Positions 30,836 through 39,521 of a stretch of 64,000 nucleotides of DNA are shown here, piece by piece (positions within the stretch are counted from its first letter, which is position 1; every line of letters starts with the position of its first letter). The stretch comes from Archangium sp. (lineage in GTDB: Bacteria > Myxococcota > Myxococcia > Myxococcales > Myxococcaceae). The stretch is from the NCBI GenBank assembly GCA_030681645.1, contig JAUXRX010000062.1:1-64000 (forward strand), given 5' to 3'. The notes beneath the pieces are model-generated. The model had not been told where the DNA came from and did not search any database. It saw only the letters and a list, made by a program, of their open reading frames with translations. Made by a program: the position numbers and the translations under genes.

Positions 30836-31921
30836 TCAAAGGCTGCTGGCCGGTACCCAGCGCTCTTCGCCTTCCATGGTGCGCACCTTCACCTGCTCGC
30901 CCCTGCGCTCGAGCTCCTTCACGCGCGTGCCCACGTCGAGGCCCTGGCCCTTCGGCGCGGCGGGCTGCGGCGCCTTGATCGCCTTGCCGTACATCGTGTC
31001 GATGCGCGTCTGGTCCTTCTTCCGCTCGACCACGATGTTCGAGGTCATCTGCTGCGCGGCGTAGGCGCTGCTCAGGTCGCCGGCGACGAGGTCATCGGAG
31101 AACTCGACCCTGCCCTCGAGCGCCTTCTTCGTGCCGGCGGAGAGCGCGGTGTCTTCCTTCAGATACGCCGAGCTCTTCTTCGCCTCGGCCACGGTGCGGG
31201 TCTGGTTCTGCTGCAGGTAGAAGTGGCTGGCGATGTGGAGCACCTGCCCGTCGCCATAGCGGAAGTGCACGGCGATGGGCGCGTCGCCGTACTTCGTCTT
31301 CATCTCGCGGCTGGTGATCAGCACGTCGACCTTGTCCTTGTTGAGAATGCGAATGGGGTAGCTCGAGGCCTCGAGCCACCACTTCGGGTTCTCCTTCGAG
31401 AGAGTGAGGTGCTTGAGGAGGTTGTTGTCGCTCTCCTTGACCTGCACCTCGACCACGTCGTTCTGCGTGGCCTGGCCGTTGTATTCGACGAACCCGGGGA
31501 AGGCCTTCTGCACCACCTCGAGGAGCGCCCAGTCGGTGGTGTAGAGGTAGCCGCCGGCGTTGACGAACTTGCGCACGCGCTCGATGCCGGCCGCGTCCAT
31601 GTTGCCGGGGCAGTCGACGATGAGCAGCTGCTTCGCGTTGAGCTTGAGCGCTCCCACCTGGTGGGGCGCGACCACCGTGTGCTTGATGCCGAGCGTCTGG
31701 AGCACGTCTTCGACTTTGTCGTACTGGCCCGAGACGACCACGATGTCGGCCGACTCGACGTTCTGCAGCACCGCGGCGTCGGCGGGGCGTTCCTGCGCCA
31801 TGCGCTCACGCACCACGGTGGACGCGGCCTTGTTGGCCCGCTTCATCTTCGCGTCGCCGAGCTCCTGGGCGAAGACGGGGGTGGCGAACAGCACCAGGGC
31901 TGCGGTCAGAAAAGTGCGCAT
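30836..31921 (-). CDS. Secreted GATase1-like (class I glutamine amidotransferase fold) protein with SH3-like tail
   Basis: 361 residues with a signal peptide (MRTFLTAALVLFATPVFAQ). The region 55-260 alternates strands and helices in the manner of ThuA/GATase1-like domains: VSGQYDKVEDVLQTLGIKH, LLIVDCPGNMDAAGIERV, GGYLYTTDWALLEVV. The Cys in IVDCPG is in a position where amidotransferases have their nucleophile, but the Gly-x-Cys-x-Gly context is missing. The last 45 residues (DVGTRVKELERRGEQVKVRT) look like a bacterial SH3 domain. GGAGG precedes the ATG. It lies 42 bp after the YwqK-like gene and may belong to the same operon. Confidence 0.78.
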   Translation of the reverse strand: MRTFLTAALVLFATPVFAQELGDAKMKRANKAASTVVRERMAQERPADAAVLQNVESADIVVVSGQYDKVEDVLQTLGIKHTVVAPHQVGALKLNAKQLLIVDCPGNMDAAGIERVRKFVNAGGYLYTTDWALLEVVQKAFPGFVEYNGQATQNDVVEVQVKESDNNLLKHLTLSKENPKWWLEASSYPIRILNKDKVDVLITSREMKTKYGDAPIAVHFRYGDGQVLHIASHFYLQQNQTRTVAEAKKSSAYLKEDTALSAGTKKALEGRVEFSDDLVAGDLSSAYAAQQMTSNIVVERKKDQTRIDTMYGKAIKAPQPAAPKGQGLDVGTRVKELERRGEQVKVRTMEGEERWVPASSL

Positions 31922-31963
31922 GAGGCCTCCGGAGAGGTTGCACGCGCGACCCGGAATTCCGAT

Positions 31964-33124
31964 CTACGGCTGCTTCTTCTTTCGGGAGCCGTCTTCGTAG
32001 AACGCCTCGTCCTCGACGAGCCCGCCGTCTGAATCCCAGCGCTTGCGGGCGGTGACGTGCCCCCGCTCCCAGGTCGAGTCTTCTTCCGGCCGCCCGTCCC
32101 CGAAGTACGTCTGCCTTCGGCCCTGGAGCCGGCCTTCGGCGTACGACTCGCGCAGCACCGTGCCTCCATCGGGAAAGAAACGCTCGTGCGGCCCTGCCCG
32201 CTCGCGCCCGCGGAACTGGGCACGGTCTTCGAGCTGGCCGTCGTCGTTGAAGCGCGACTCGATCAGCTGGTCCCCGTCGCGCACCTGCTCGAACTTCTTC
32301 GCGCCGTTCTGGAAGTACTCGATGACCTTCGCCGCTTCGCGCGCGCGCCAGGTCGTCACCTTCTTCCTGCTGCCGTCTGCGAAGTACTCGATCTCGTCGC
32401 CCGACTTCTCGCCCGCGGCGTAGTTGGCGGAGCGGCGCGGCTTGCCGTCCTGCAGGTCGACGAAGAGGCCCTCGCGCAGCCCCTTCACGTACCGCTCCTC
32501 GCCGTCCTTCACGCCCTCGCGATCGAAGGTGGTGGTCAGGCCGTGCCGGAGCCCGTCGCGCAGCTCGATCACCGCGCTCTTCTGGCCGTTGGGGTGGAAG
32601 AAGACGAGCGGTGAGGGGCCCTTCCACCGGCAGTCCTTGAGGCCGGCGGGCCACGACACCTGGAGACCGCAGCCCGCCTCGGTGAGCCGCCCCGCCTCGT
32701 CGAAGTCCTGCCAGGTGCTGGTGGCGTCGGGCTCGCGGCGATCGATCTTGCGAATGAGCTTTCCCGACTTCGAGAAGCGCAGCGCCTCGCCCAGCTCGCG
32801 GTCGTCGACGTAGTGCGAGACCTCGACCAGCTGGCCGCCTTCGTACTTGCGGTATTCGCCGTGGCGCTTGCCGTCGCGGTATTCCTGCTCCATCGAGGCG
32901 CCGCCGGGCCACTTGCGCTTCTCGCGGCCATGCAGCTTTCCGCGTGAGTACGACATCGAGCGTGTCTCTTCCCCCGTGTCGCGATCGAAGCAGCGCACGA
33001 AGCCGGTGTAGTTCTCGGTGCTCGCGCCGTTGTTGAGATCGACCCGGCGCTCGCCCGCCACGCAGTCGTCGATGGCGAAGGCGCGCCCGGAGAGGAGCAG
33101 CATCAGCAGCAGCAGCAGTCTCAC
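31964..33124 (-). CDS. Secreted YwqK/MORN-like repeat protein
   Basis: 386 residues from GTG at 33124 with a signal peptide (MRLLLLLMLLLSGRAFA). The mature part consists of about a dozen repeats of 22-24 residues of the YwqK/MORN kind, such as GKLHGREKRKWPGG, GKRHGEYRKYEGG, GLREGLFVDLQDGK and GRLQGRRQTYFGDG. Proteins of this type are often annotated as YwqK-family antitoxins, but secreted forms are common in myxobacteria and bacteroidetes and have no known role. Its GTG overlaps the upstream stop (GTGA). Confidence 0.85.
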   Translation of the reverse strand: MRLLLLLMLLLSGRAFAIDDCVAGERRVDLNNGASTENYTGFVRCFDRDTGEETRSMSYSRGKLHGREKRKWPGGASMEQEYRDGKRHGEYRKYEGGQLVEVSHYVDDRELGEALRFSKSGKLIRKIDRREPDATSTWQDFDEAGRLTEAGCGLQVSWPAGLKDCRWKGPSPLVFFHPNGQKSAVIELRDGLRHGLTTTFDREGVKDGEERYVKGLREGLFVDLQDGKPRRSANYAAGEKSGDEIEYFADGSRKKVTTWRAREAAKVIEYFQNGAKKFEQVRDGDQLIESRFNDDGQLEDRAQFRGRERAGPHERFFPDGGTVLRESYAEGRLQGRRQTYFGDGRPEEDSTWERGHVTARKRWDSDGGLVEDEAFYEDGSRKKKQP

Positions 33125-34536
33125 GGAGCCCCCCGCAGCTTCTTCAGCGCGACCTGGGCTGCCCAGTAGCCGCACATGCCGTGCACCGCGGGACCGGGAG
33201 GCGACGAGGCCCCGCAGATGAGCAGCTTCGGGTTGGGCGTGGCGTGACCGGGGCGGAGTACGAGCTGCAGGCCCTCCACCGCGCCGCCCGAGATGTCGCC
33301 GCCGACGTAGGCCGCGTTCATCGATTCCATGTGCGTGGTGCGCTTGCCCGCCTTCGCCAGCACCCGCTTCTGGAAGCCGGGGGCGTAGCGCTCGAGCTGC
33401 GCTTCGATCTGGGTGGTCGCGTCGCAGTCGCTGCCGTTGGGCACGTGGCAATACGCCCAGAGCGTGTGCTGCCCCGCGGGGGCGCGGCTGTCGTCCCACA
33501 GGCTCTGCTGCGCCACGAGCACGAAGGGCCGCTCGGGCAGCTCACCGCGCGAGAGCCGGGCCTCTGACTCGGCGATCTCCGGCATCGAGCCGCCGAGGTG
33601 CAGCGTGGCGGCGTGACGGCAGTCGTCCGAGAGCCAGGGCATCGGCCCCGAGAGCGCGTAGTCGAGCTTGAACACGCCGGGCGCGAGCTGGAAGTTCGTG
33701 AGCAGGGACCGGTACCAGCCCGGCAGCGCGTCGCCGCAGATGCGCTCGACCACGTGCGCGTGCGTGTCGAAGAGCACCAGCTTCGAGGGCGGGAGCTGAG
33801 CGAGCGAGGTGATCGGCTGACTGCGCTCGAGCTCGCCGCCGTTGCGCAGCAGCAGCGCCACCAGCGCGTCGATGATCTTCTGCGAGCCACCGCGCACCAG
33901 CGGCCAGCCGACGACCTGCCCCGAGACGGCCATCAGCATCGCGAAGGCGTTGGTGAGCGGCGTGGTGAGCGCGCTGAAGCTGTGCGCGGCGCCACCGGCC
34001 AGCAGCGCCTTCGCCTCGACGGTCTCGAAGTTCTCCTCGGCGAACCAGAACGCGCTCTGCAGGGCCTTGAGGCCGAAGTTCGCGGCGGCGAAGGGCGCGC
34101 CGAGCGGCGGCTTCGTCACCGGGTTGTACATGAGCTGCTTGAGCACCTCGAAGTCGCGCACCAGCGGCTTCATCAGCCGAAGCCACGCCTTCTCGTCCGG
34201 GCCCAGGCGCGCCGCGGTCGCCTCCACCCCGCGCTCCAGCACCGCGGCGCCTTCACCGAGCGGGTGCGCGAAGGCGTACGGGCTGTGCACGAACTCCACG
34301 CCGTGCTTGTGCAGCTCGAGCTCGGTGAAGAACGGCGAGCCGGCGGCCATGGGGTGAATCGCCGAGCAGACGTCGTGTTGGAAGCCGGGCAGCGTGAGGG
34401 GCAGCGTGCGCGCGCCGCCGCCGAAGGTGGACTGTCCTTCGACGACCTTCACCGAGTGACCCGCCCGCGCGAGCGCCACCGCCGCCGCGAGGCCGTTCGG
34501 GCCACTGCCCACCACCACCGCGTCCCATGGCTTCAT
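33121..34536 (-). CDS. FAD-dependent oxidoreductase of the phytoene dehydrogenase (CrtI-like) superfamily
   Basis: 471 residues. The N-terminal dinucleotide fold is VVVGSGPNGLAAAVALARAG with the acidic VVEG at the end of strand 2. The C-terminal FAD loop is LLICGASSPPGPAVHGMCGYWAA. It is shorter than carotenoid desaturases and lacks their C-terminal membrane-binding region, so it could act on another lipid or quinone. The ATG overlaps the aroA stop by 4 nt (ATGA), so it is translated from the shikimate operon mRNA. A link to a chorismate-derived product is inference. Confidence 0.88.
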   Translation of the reverse strand: MKPWDAVVVGSGPNGLAAAVALARAGHSVKVVEGQSTFGGGARTLPLTLPGFQHDVCSAIHPMAAGSPFFTELELHKHGVEFVHSPYAFAHPLGEGAAVLERGVEATAARLGPDEKAWLRLMKPLVRDFEVLKQLMYNPVTKPPLGAPFAAANFGLKALQSAFWFAEENFETVEAKALLAGGAAHSFSALTTPLTNAFAMLMAVSGQVVGWPLVRGGSQKIIDALVALLLRNGGELERSQPITSLAQLPPSKLVLFDTHAHVVERICGDALPGWYRSLLTNFQLAPGVFKLDYALSGPMPWLSDDCRHAATLHLGGSMPEIAESEARLSRGELPERPFVLVAQQSLWDDSRAPAGQHTLWAYCHVPNGSDCDATTQIEAQLERYAPGFQKRVLAKAGKRTTHMESMNAAYVGGDISGGAVEGLQLVLRPGHATPNPKLLICGASSPPGPAVHGMCGYWAAQVALKKLRGAP

Positions 34537-35708
34537 TCCCAGGCCTCCACGTTGACTCCAGCCTTCGCTGCTTCGACCCAGAACCCGGGGAAGCTCTTGC
34601 CGACGCAGTCCCTGCCGCGCAGGGTGAGCCGAACGTCGTGCAGGCGGGCGAGCACGGCCGCCGACATCGCCAGGCGGTGATCGTCGTGCGCGTCGAAGCG
34701 GAACGCGCGCGCGGTGCCGGGCGCGACGGTGAGCGTCTCGCCCTCGAGCGTGCCCGTCAGCCCTGCAGCAGAGAGCAGCCTGAGGATCGCCTCGACCCGG
34801 TCGCTCTCCTTGTGCCGGAGCACGCCCACCCTCCGGAAGGTGGAAGGAGAGGGCAGCCTGGTGGCGAGCACGGCCAGGGTGGGGATCGCGTCAGGGCACT
34901 GCTCGGCGTCGACCTCGAAGCCGCGGCTCGCCGTGCCCTCCACCCGATCGGAGATCCGCAAGCCCACGGAACGCAGGTGCGTCGCGATCGCCTCGTCGGG
35001 GTGAGCGGTGCCGAACACGAGCCGCTCCACCGGCTCCCCGCTGGCCCACGAGAGAGCGAGCAGGTAGCCGAGCGAAGACCAGTCACCGGGAATGACCATG
35101 GCCTCCCTCTCCCTGCGAAGCGGGGAGAGGGTCGGGGTGAGGGGCGAGCCTTCGATGACGAACCCGCAGCGCTGCACCCAGGCGCGCGTGAGCTCGAAGT
35201 ACCCGGGGCTCGTCATCGGCCCCTCGACGAGCACCCCCGCGACGACCTGGTGGACCGCGAGCCGCGCTGCCCCGAGCAGGAGACTCGACGCGAACTGGCT
35301 GCTCTCGCTGCCGCTGACCCGCAGCGTGAGCGGACCCTCGAGCAGCGGGGGCGACTCGACGATCACGGGCCAGGGGCTGCCCTCGGTGATCTTCACTCCG
35401 GGGATCGACCGCAGCGCGGCGATCAACGGACCGTGCGGCCGTTCACCGAGCCGGCCCGTTCCGGTGAACTCGACGCGCCGCCCCGGCAACACCGCGGCCT
35501 GCGTGAGGAGAAAGCGGAACGGCGCCCCACCGTCCTGGCAGTCGATGCGCGCGCTCGGACTGCGCAGCGCGATCAGCCCCTCACGCAGCACCTCGACGTC
35601 GCGCGGCAGCGCCTCGCCCCCGGGCAGCACCTCACTGAACGGCACGCCCAGGATGTCCGCGAGCACCAGCGCACGCTGCGCGTCGGACTTCGAGAGCGGC
35701 GGTCTCAC
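34533..35708 (-). CDS. aroA: AroA, 3-phosphoshikimate 1-carboxyvinyltransferase (EPSP synthase)
   Basis: 391 residues from GTG at 35708, which overlaps the aroB stop (GTGA). It transfers the enolpyruvyl group of PEP to shikimate-3-phosphate. Motifs: LSKSDAQRAL at the start (substrate Lys/Ser/Arg), SGSESSQFASSLLLGA, CPDAIPTLAVLA, LRHKESDRVEAI, DAHDDHRLAMSAAV and GKSFPGFW, so all main active-site residues are present. It is shorter than the usual 420-440 because the N-terminus is trimmed. A dispersed repeat encodes residues of about 188-202 (SPLTPTLSPLRRERE) just before IPGDWSS. Confidence 0.95.
   Translation of the reverse strand: MRPPLSKSDAQRALVLADILGVPFSEVLPGGEALPRDVEVLREGLIALRSPSARIDCQDGGAPFRFLLTQAAVLPGRRVEFTGTGRLGERPHGPLIAALRSIPGVKITEGSPWPVIVESPPLLEGPLTLRVSGSESSQFASSLLLGAARLAVHQVVAGVLVEGPMTSPGYFELTRAWVQRCGFVIEGSPLTPTLSPLRREREAMVIPGDWSSLGYLLALSWASGEPVERLVFGTAHPDEAIATHLRSVGLRISDRVEGTASRGFEVDAEQCPDAIPTLAVLATRLPSPSTFRRVGVLRHKESDRVEAILRLLSAAGLTGTLEGETLTVAPGTARAFRFDAHDDHRLAMSAAVLARLHDVRLTLRGRDCVGKSFPGFWVEAAKAGVNVEAWE
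35105..35145 (-). repeat. Dispersed palindromic repeat (family 2) inside aroA
   Basis: A 41-bp element with arms CCCTCTCCC and GGGGAGAGGG and the tail TCGGGGTGAGGGGC. It is read in frame as TPTLSPLRRERE. The same element, with small changes, occurs inside aroB at 36650-36690. The translation has no counterpart in ordinary EPSP synthases, so it is an insertion. Confidence 0.85.
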
Positions 35709-36712
35709 GGGCCGAAGCCCTTCGTCATCACCCACGAGCCGGGGCGCCGCAGGAGGATCATCCCGTCCTTCTTGTCCGCGCGGATCAGCTCGCGCAGGGC
35801 CGCGCGATTCGTTGGGGCGAGCCACGCCGCGAGCTGCTGCCGGGCCCCGCGGGCGAGGGGCAGCGCGGCCTCGACCTGCTCCGCGACCGCGCCCGGGGTC
35901 ACCCCCGTCTTCACCCCCACGTCGAGCGCGTAGAGCATGCCCAGGCCCACCGCTTCACCGTGCCGCACCCGGAAGTGGCTGAGCGACTCGATCGCGTGGC
36001 CGAGCGTGTGCCCGAAGTTGAGCACCACGCGCAGACCCTTCGTCTCGTACGGATCTTTCGCCACCACCGCGTGCTTGAGCGCGCGCGCCACGCGGACGAG
36101 CTCGTCATCGCCGGGCGCGGCCTTCGCCCACTGCGCAAAGCGCTTCGCGTCGAGCGTCACCACCATCTTCCACGCCTCGATGCGGCCTTCGCGGCGCTGC
36201 GCTTCGGTCAGGGTGGTGAAGAACTCGGGGCACAGCCAGGTCTCGTCGGCCGGGTGGAAGACGCCCAGCACGTTCTTGGCGCCCGCGACGTTCACGGCGC
36301 CCTTGCCTCCCACGCTGCTGTCGACGGCCGCGAGCAGCGTGGTGGGCACGTGGATGAGCCGGCCGACTCCGCGCTTGAAGGTGTGCGCGAAGACGGTGGC
36401 GACGTCGCCGATGGTGCCGCCTCCGATCGCCAGCACCGTCAGCTTGCGCGGAAGGGTGAGGGCCCGCTTCGTGAGCAGCTCGAGCGTCTTGAGGGACTTG
36501 GCTCTTTCGCCGGCTCGCAACGAGACCAGCGTTGCCTTGCCGGCGAGCGCTTTCGCGACCTGCGGGTGGAGCTTCAGGACCCGCTCGTCAGCTATCGCCA
36601 GCACCGGGGTATCAGTGAGGCGGTGGGCCTGGACGGTGAAGGTGTTCGGCCCCTCACCCCAACCCTCTCCCCGCTGGCGCAGGGAGAGGGAGACAATGGC
36701 TTTGGCTTTCAT
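35705..36712 (-). CDS. aroB: AroB, 3-dehydroquinate synthase
   Basis: 335 residues. It converts DAHP to 3-dehydroquinate using NAD and a metal. Motifs: AIGGGTIGDVATVFAHTFKR, HVPTTLLAAVDSSVGGKGAV, metal-site FGHTLGHAIES and HGEAVGLGM. The usual Lys in GGKT is kept, but Thr is replaced by Gly. The ATG overlaps the aroC stop (ATGA). Residues 8-21 (SLSLRQRGEGWGEG) come from a dispersed repeat and replace or extend the normal N-terminus. Confidence 0.95.
   Translation of the reverse strand: MKAKAIVSLSLRQRGEGWGEGPNTFTVQAHRLTDTPVLAIADERVLKLHPQVAKALAGKATLVSLRAGERAKSLKTLELLTKRALTLPRKLTVLAIGGGTIGDVATVFAHTFKRGVGRLIHVPTTLLAAVDSSVGGKGAVNVAGAKNVLGVFHPADETWLCPEFFTTLTEAQRREGRIEAWKMVVTLDAKRFAQWAKAAPGDDELVRVARALKHAVVAKDPYETKGLRVVLNFGHTLGHAIESLSHFRVRHGEAVGLGMLYALDVGVKTGVTPGAVAEQVEAALPLARGARQQLAAWLAPTNRAALRELIRADKKDGMILLRRPGSWVMTKGFGP
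36650..36690 (-). repeat. Dispersed palindromic repeat (family 2) at the 5' end of aroB
   Basis: A 41-bp element with the arms CCCTCTCCCC and AGGGAGAGGG and the flank GCCCCTCACCCC. It is 22 nt after the aroB start codon and translated in frame as SLSLRQRGEGWGEG. It belongs to the same family as 35105-35145. Confidence 0.85.
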
Positions 36713-37743
36713 GCCTGGTGTGGCCTCGCGCGCTCGTGCAGCCAGAGATCGGCGAGCACCATCGACACCATCGCTTCGACGACAGGCACCGCGCGCGGGA
36801 GGATGCAGGGATCGTGGCGGCCTGCCTTCGCGTGATCCGTCAGCGTCGCGGGCGGCTTGAACAACACCCGCACCACCACCGGCTCGCCGTTCGACAACCC
36901 ACCCTGGATCCCGCCATACACGTCGCTCGGCTTGCCGTCCGCGCGCACCGCGTGGAACTGCGTGCCGGGCAGCCTGAGCCGCGCCTCGAGATCTTCCGGG
37001 CCCCAGACGATGCCGCTCACCGCGCCGATGCTGCCCAGCCCCTGCGCGAGCAGCGCCTTCAACTTCCCGAACACCGGCTCGCCCAGCCCGGCCGGGAGGC
37101 CCTCGACCCGCACCGTCACCACGCCCCCCAGGCTGTCGCCCTTCCCCTTCGCGTCGAGAATCAGCGCCTCCATCTGCGCCGCGAGCGCCGCGTCGGGACA
37201 GCGCGTCGACGTCGCGTCGACCTGCGCCCGCGTCACCGGACCGGGCAGCGGCAACACCAGCGGCCCCACCTGCGACACCCACCCCACCGTGCTCAACGCC
37301 GGCACGTCCCGCGCGAGCAGCGCCTCGGCCACCGCGCCGCCGATCACCCGGCACAACGTCTCGCGCCCGCTGGTGCGCCCACCCCCGCGCGGATCGCGGT
37401 GCTTGAAGCGCTCCCGCCACACCCGGTCCGCGTGGCCGGGGCGATCTTCCGTGGCCAGCTTCGCGTAGTCCTGGCTGCGCTGCCCCACGTTGCGCACCAT
37501 CGCGGCGATCGGCGTGCCCAGGGTCTTGTCCTCGTAGACGCCCGAGAGCAGCTCCACCACGTCGGGCTCGGCCCGCGCCGTCGTCACCGCCGACTGACCG
37601 GGGCGCCTTCGATCGAGCGCGCGCTGCACCTGCGCCGGGGTGAGCGCCACCCCGGCCGGGCAGCCGTCGACGACCGCGCCCATCGCCGGGCCGTGGCTCT
37701 CGCCGAAGGTGGTGACCCGAAAGAGCTGTCCGAAGGTGTTCAT
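36709..37743 (-). CDS. aroC: AroC, chorismate synthase
   Basis: 344 residues, normal length. It converts EPSP to chorismate with reduced FMN. The N-terminus MNTFGQLFRVTTFGESHGPA is the family signature; RPGHAD, GGGRTSGRETLCRV and VYGGIQGGLSNGEPVV follow. The ATG overlaps the stop of the upstream fusion gene by 4 nt (ATGA). Confidence 0.96.
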   Translation of the reverse strand: MNTFGQLFRVTTFGESHGPAMGAVVDGCPAGVALTPAQVQRALDRRRPGQSAVTTARAEPDVVELLSGVYEDKTLGTPIAAMVRNVGQRSQDYAKLATEDRPGHADRVWRERFKHRDPRGGGRTSGRETLCRVIGGAVAEALLARDVPALSTVGWVSQVGPLVLPLPGPVTRAQVDATSTRCPDAALAAQMEALILDAKGKGDSLGGVVTVRVEGLPAGLGEPVFGKLKALLAQGLGSIGAVSGIVWGPEDLEARLRLPGTQFHAVRADGKPSDVYGGIQGGLSNGEPVVVRVLFKPPATLTDHAKAGRHDPCILPRAVPVVEAMVSMVLADLWLHERARPHQA

Positions 37744-39521
37744 GTCGCTGACTCCCAGAGCAGGCGCTGCCGGCGGGCCTGCGCGATGAACCAGCGCGGC
37801 CCGAGCCGCCTCGGCGTTCCACCCCGCGCGATGATCTCGTTCACGATGCTCCTGGCCGGAGTGCCGTAGGCGATCACCGCCACCTGCGCGTCCTCGAAGC
37901 GGAGCGCCCCGGGTACCGGCACCAGCGCGGGCCACGTCCACACGATGGGCCCCCGCAGCGGCTGCGCGGTGATGGCGCCCCGCGGGAGCACCTCGAGCTC
38001 GACCTGCAGGTTGGCGGCGGCGAGGCGCAGCGCCGCGGTGACGCCGCCGTCTCCGAGCACCGTCACCCGCGTGGCCGGCTGGAAGGCCGCGAGGATCGCC
38101 TCTGCGCCCGCCACGTCGGAGTTCTCGGCGTGCCAACCGTCTGCCGCGCGAATGAGCGTGTTCACCGCGGGCAACGGCGCGTGCGCGATGCCGGCGATCC
38201 GCTTCTTGAACGGGTTGGTGACCGCCAGGCCCCGGTAGTGCGGCTGGAGCGCGTCGAGGAGCTCGTCGAGCGGCGCGTCGACGCCGAGATCGATGCGATC
38301 GAACGGCTGCTGGTGAATGCGTGGGCTGCGCGAGTGACCCAGCGCCTGCCCGAGGATCCCCAGCCGGCGCGTCCTTCCATCGACCTGCGCCAGCGCGGCT
38401 TCCCGCACCGCGTCGGCGATCAGCCGCTGCCCCTCGGCGGCGGACCAGGTGGCGTCGAGGGCGAGGTAGTCGAGGGCGTTGCGCTGCGCGAGCACCGCGC
38501 GAAACGGGAGCGCCCACGGCCCGGTCGCCAGCACCGTCACGTGCTCCACGCCGAAGCGCTCGATCAACGCCTGCTGCGTCTCGAGCAGCCGGGGGAAGTC
38601 ACGGGGGCTGCCCAGCGGCTCGACGTGCTTGACGCGCGAACCGGGCACCACGCCGTCCCACGTCGCCAACGCCTCGCGCGTCTTGAGCGGCTGCGCTGCG
38701 TGGAACGAACGAAGCACCGACGGGTCGAGCAGCCCGCCCAGCGGCTCGTCGATCAGCGTCGCCCGCGAGCGCCACGCGTCGGGCAGGCGCTCGGTGCGCC
38801 GCGCGATCAGCAGGGGCAGCGCGCGAGAGGCGGCGAGCAGGTCGATCTCGGCAGGGTGGAGGTCGCTGCGGATCTCCAGCAGCTCGGCCCCGGCATGGCG
38901 GGCGCGCCAGGCGAAGACCTCGAGCGGCGCGTGGGGGGGCAACGTCACCACCCGCCGCGGCCTGCGGCCCCGCACCAGCCGCAGCATGAAGTCGATCAAC
39001 GACAGGGGCCGCGCCGCCGCGTGGCGAAACTCACGCTCGGAATAGATCTCGCGCAGCTCCTGGTCGAGCGGGACCCCGGGCCGCAACCGCGGGCGCGTGG
39101 TGTCGCGGGTGAGCCGCTCGACGTACGTCTCGAAGCTGATCGGCACCTCGACGGTCACGCAGCTGCGCAGCAGCTCGGCGTGCAGCGAGAGGAAGCCTCC
39201 CCCGACCGCGACCACCAGCCCCGACGGTAGCGAGCGGAACGTCTCGCGCTCGGCCACGCGAAAGTCGCGCTCGTCGTTCAGGATCCATTCCTGCAGCGGT
39301 CGCTGGTGGCGGCGCACCAGCTCGGCGTCGAGGTCGACCCCGTGGCGGCCCAGCGCCTTCGCCACGGGCTGGAGCATCTGCGTCTTCCCCGCCGCGCGGT
39401 GGCCAGCCAGCACCACCGTCACGTCGCAGGGCAACGCCTCCACCCGCTCGCCGCGTCGCCGCTCCCACTCCGCCTTGAGGAGCGGTTGCAGCCGCGGGTC
39501 CACCTGGTCGAGCAGCGTCAC
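37740..39521 (-). CDS. Three-domain shikimate kinase / 3-dehydroquinate dehydratase-like / shikimate dehydrogenase fusion
   Basis: 593 residues from GTG at 39521. Residues 30-185 are a shikimate kinase: P-loop GHRAAGKT (40-47), DLD (63-65), GGG (107-109), RPRLRPG (143-149). Residues 195-380 look like a type I dehydroquinate dehydratase: ELLEIRSD at 213-220 matches the ILEWRVD strand. But by eye the Schiff-base Lys is replaced by His (near 327, GVEHVTVLA) and the catalytic His by Pro (near 302), so this domain may be inactive. Residues 385-590 are a shikimate dehydrogenase: LGHSRSPRIHQ, GLAVTNPFKK (Lys439), AVNTLI, AENSDVAGA, and NADP loop LGDGGVTAA. The order kinase-dehydratase-dehydrogenase equals the C-terminal half of fungal AROM. 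It is the first gene of the operon. Confidence 0.88.
   Translation of the reverse strand: MTLLDQVDPRLQPLLKAEWERRRGERVEALPCDVTVVLAGHRAAGKTQMLQPVAKALGRHGVDLDAELVRRHQRPLQEWILNDERDFRVAERETFRSLPSGLVVAVGGGFLSLHAELLRSCVTVEVPISFETYVERLTRDTTRPRLRPGVPLDQELREIYSEREFRHAAARPLSLIDFMLRLVRGRRPRRVVTLPPHAPLEVFAWRARHAGAELLEIRSDLHPAEIDLLAASRALPLLIARRTERLPDAWRSRATLIDEPLGGLLDPSVLRSFHAAQPLKTREALATWDGVVPGSRVKHVEPLGSPRDFPRLLETQQALIERFGVEHVTVLATGPWALPFRAVLAQRNALDYLALDATWSAAEGQRLIADAVREAALAQVDGRTRRLGILGQALGHSRSPRIHQQPFDRIDLGVDAPLDELLDALQPHYRGLAVTNPFKKRIAGIAHAPLPAVNTLIRAADGWHAENSDVAGAEAILAAFQPATRVTVLGDGGVTAALRLAAANLQVELEVLPRGAITAQPLRGPIVWTWPALVPVPGALRFEDAQVAVIAYGTPARSIVNEIIARGGTPRRLGPRWFIAQARRQRLLWESAT

Noticed and set aside
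31964..33124. YwqK antitoxin of a toxin-antitoxin pair
   Set aside because: It has a signal peptide and no adjacent toxin-like gene, so it is called a secreted repeat protein instead.
33121..34536. Carotenoid phytoene desaturase under control of the B12 photoreceptor
   Set aside because: The protein is CrtI-like but short, sits in the aro operon 7 kb away, and no other carotenoid gene is present; the link is not supported.
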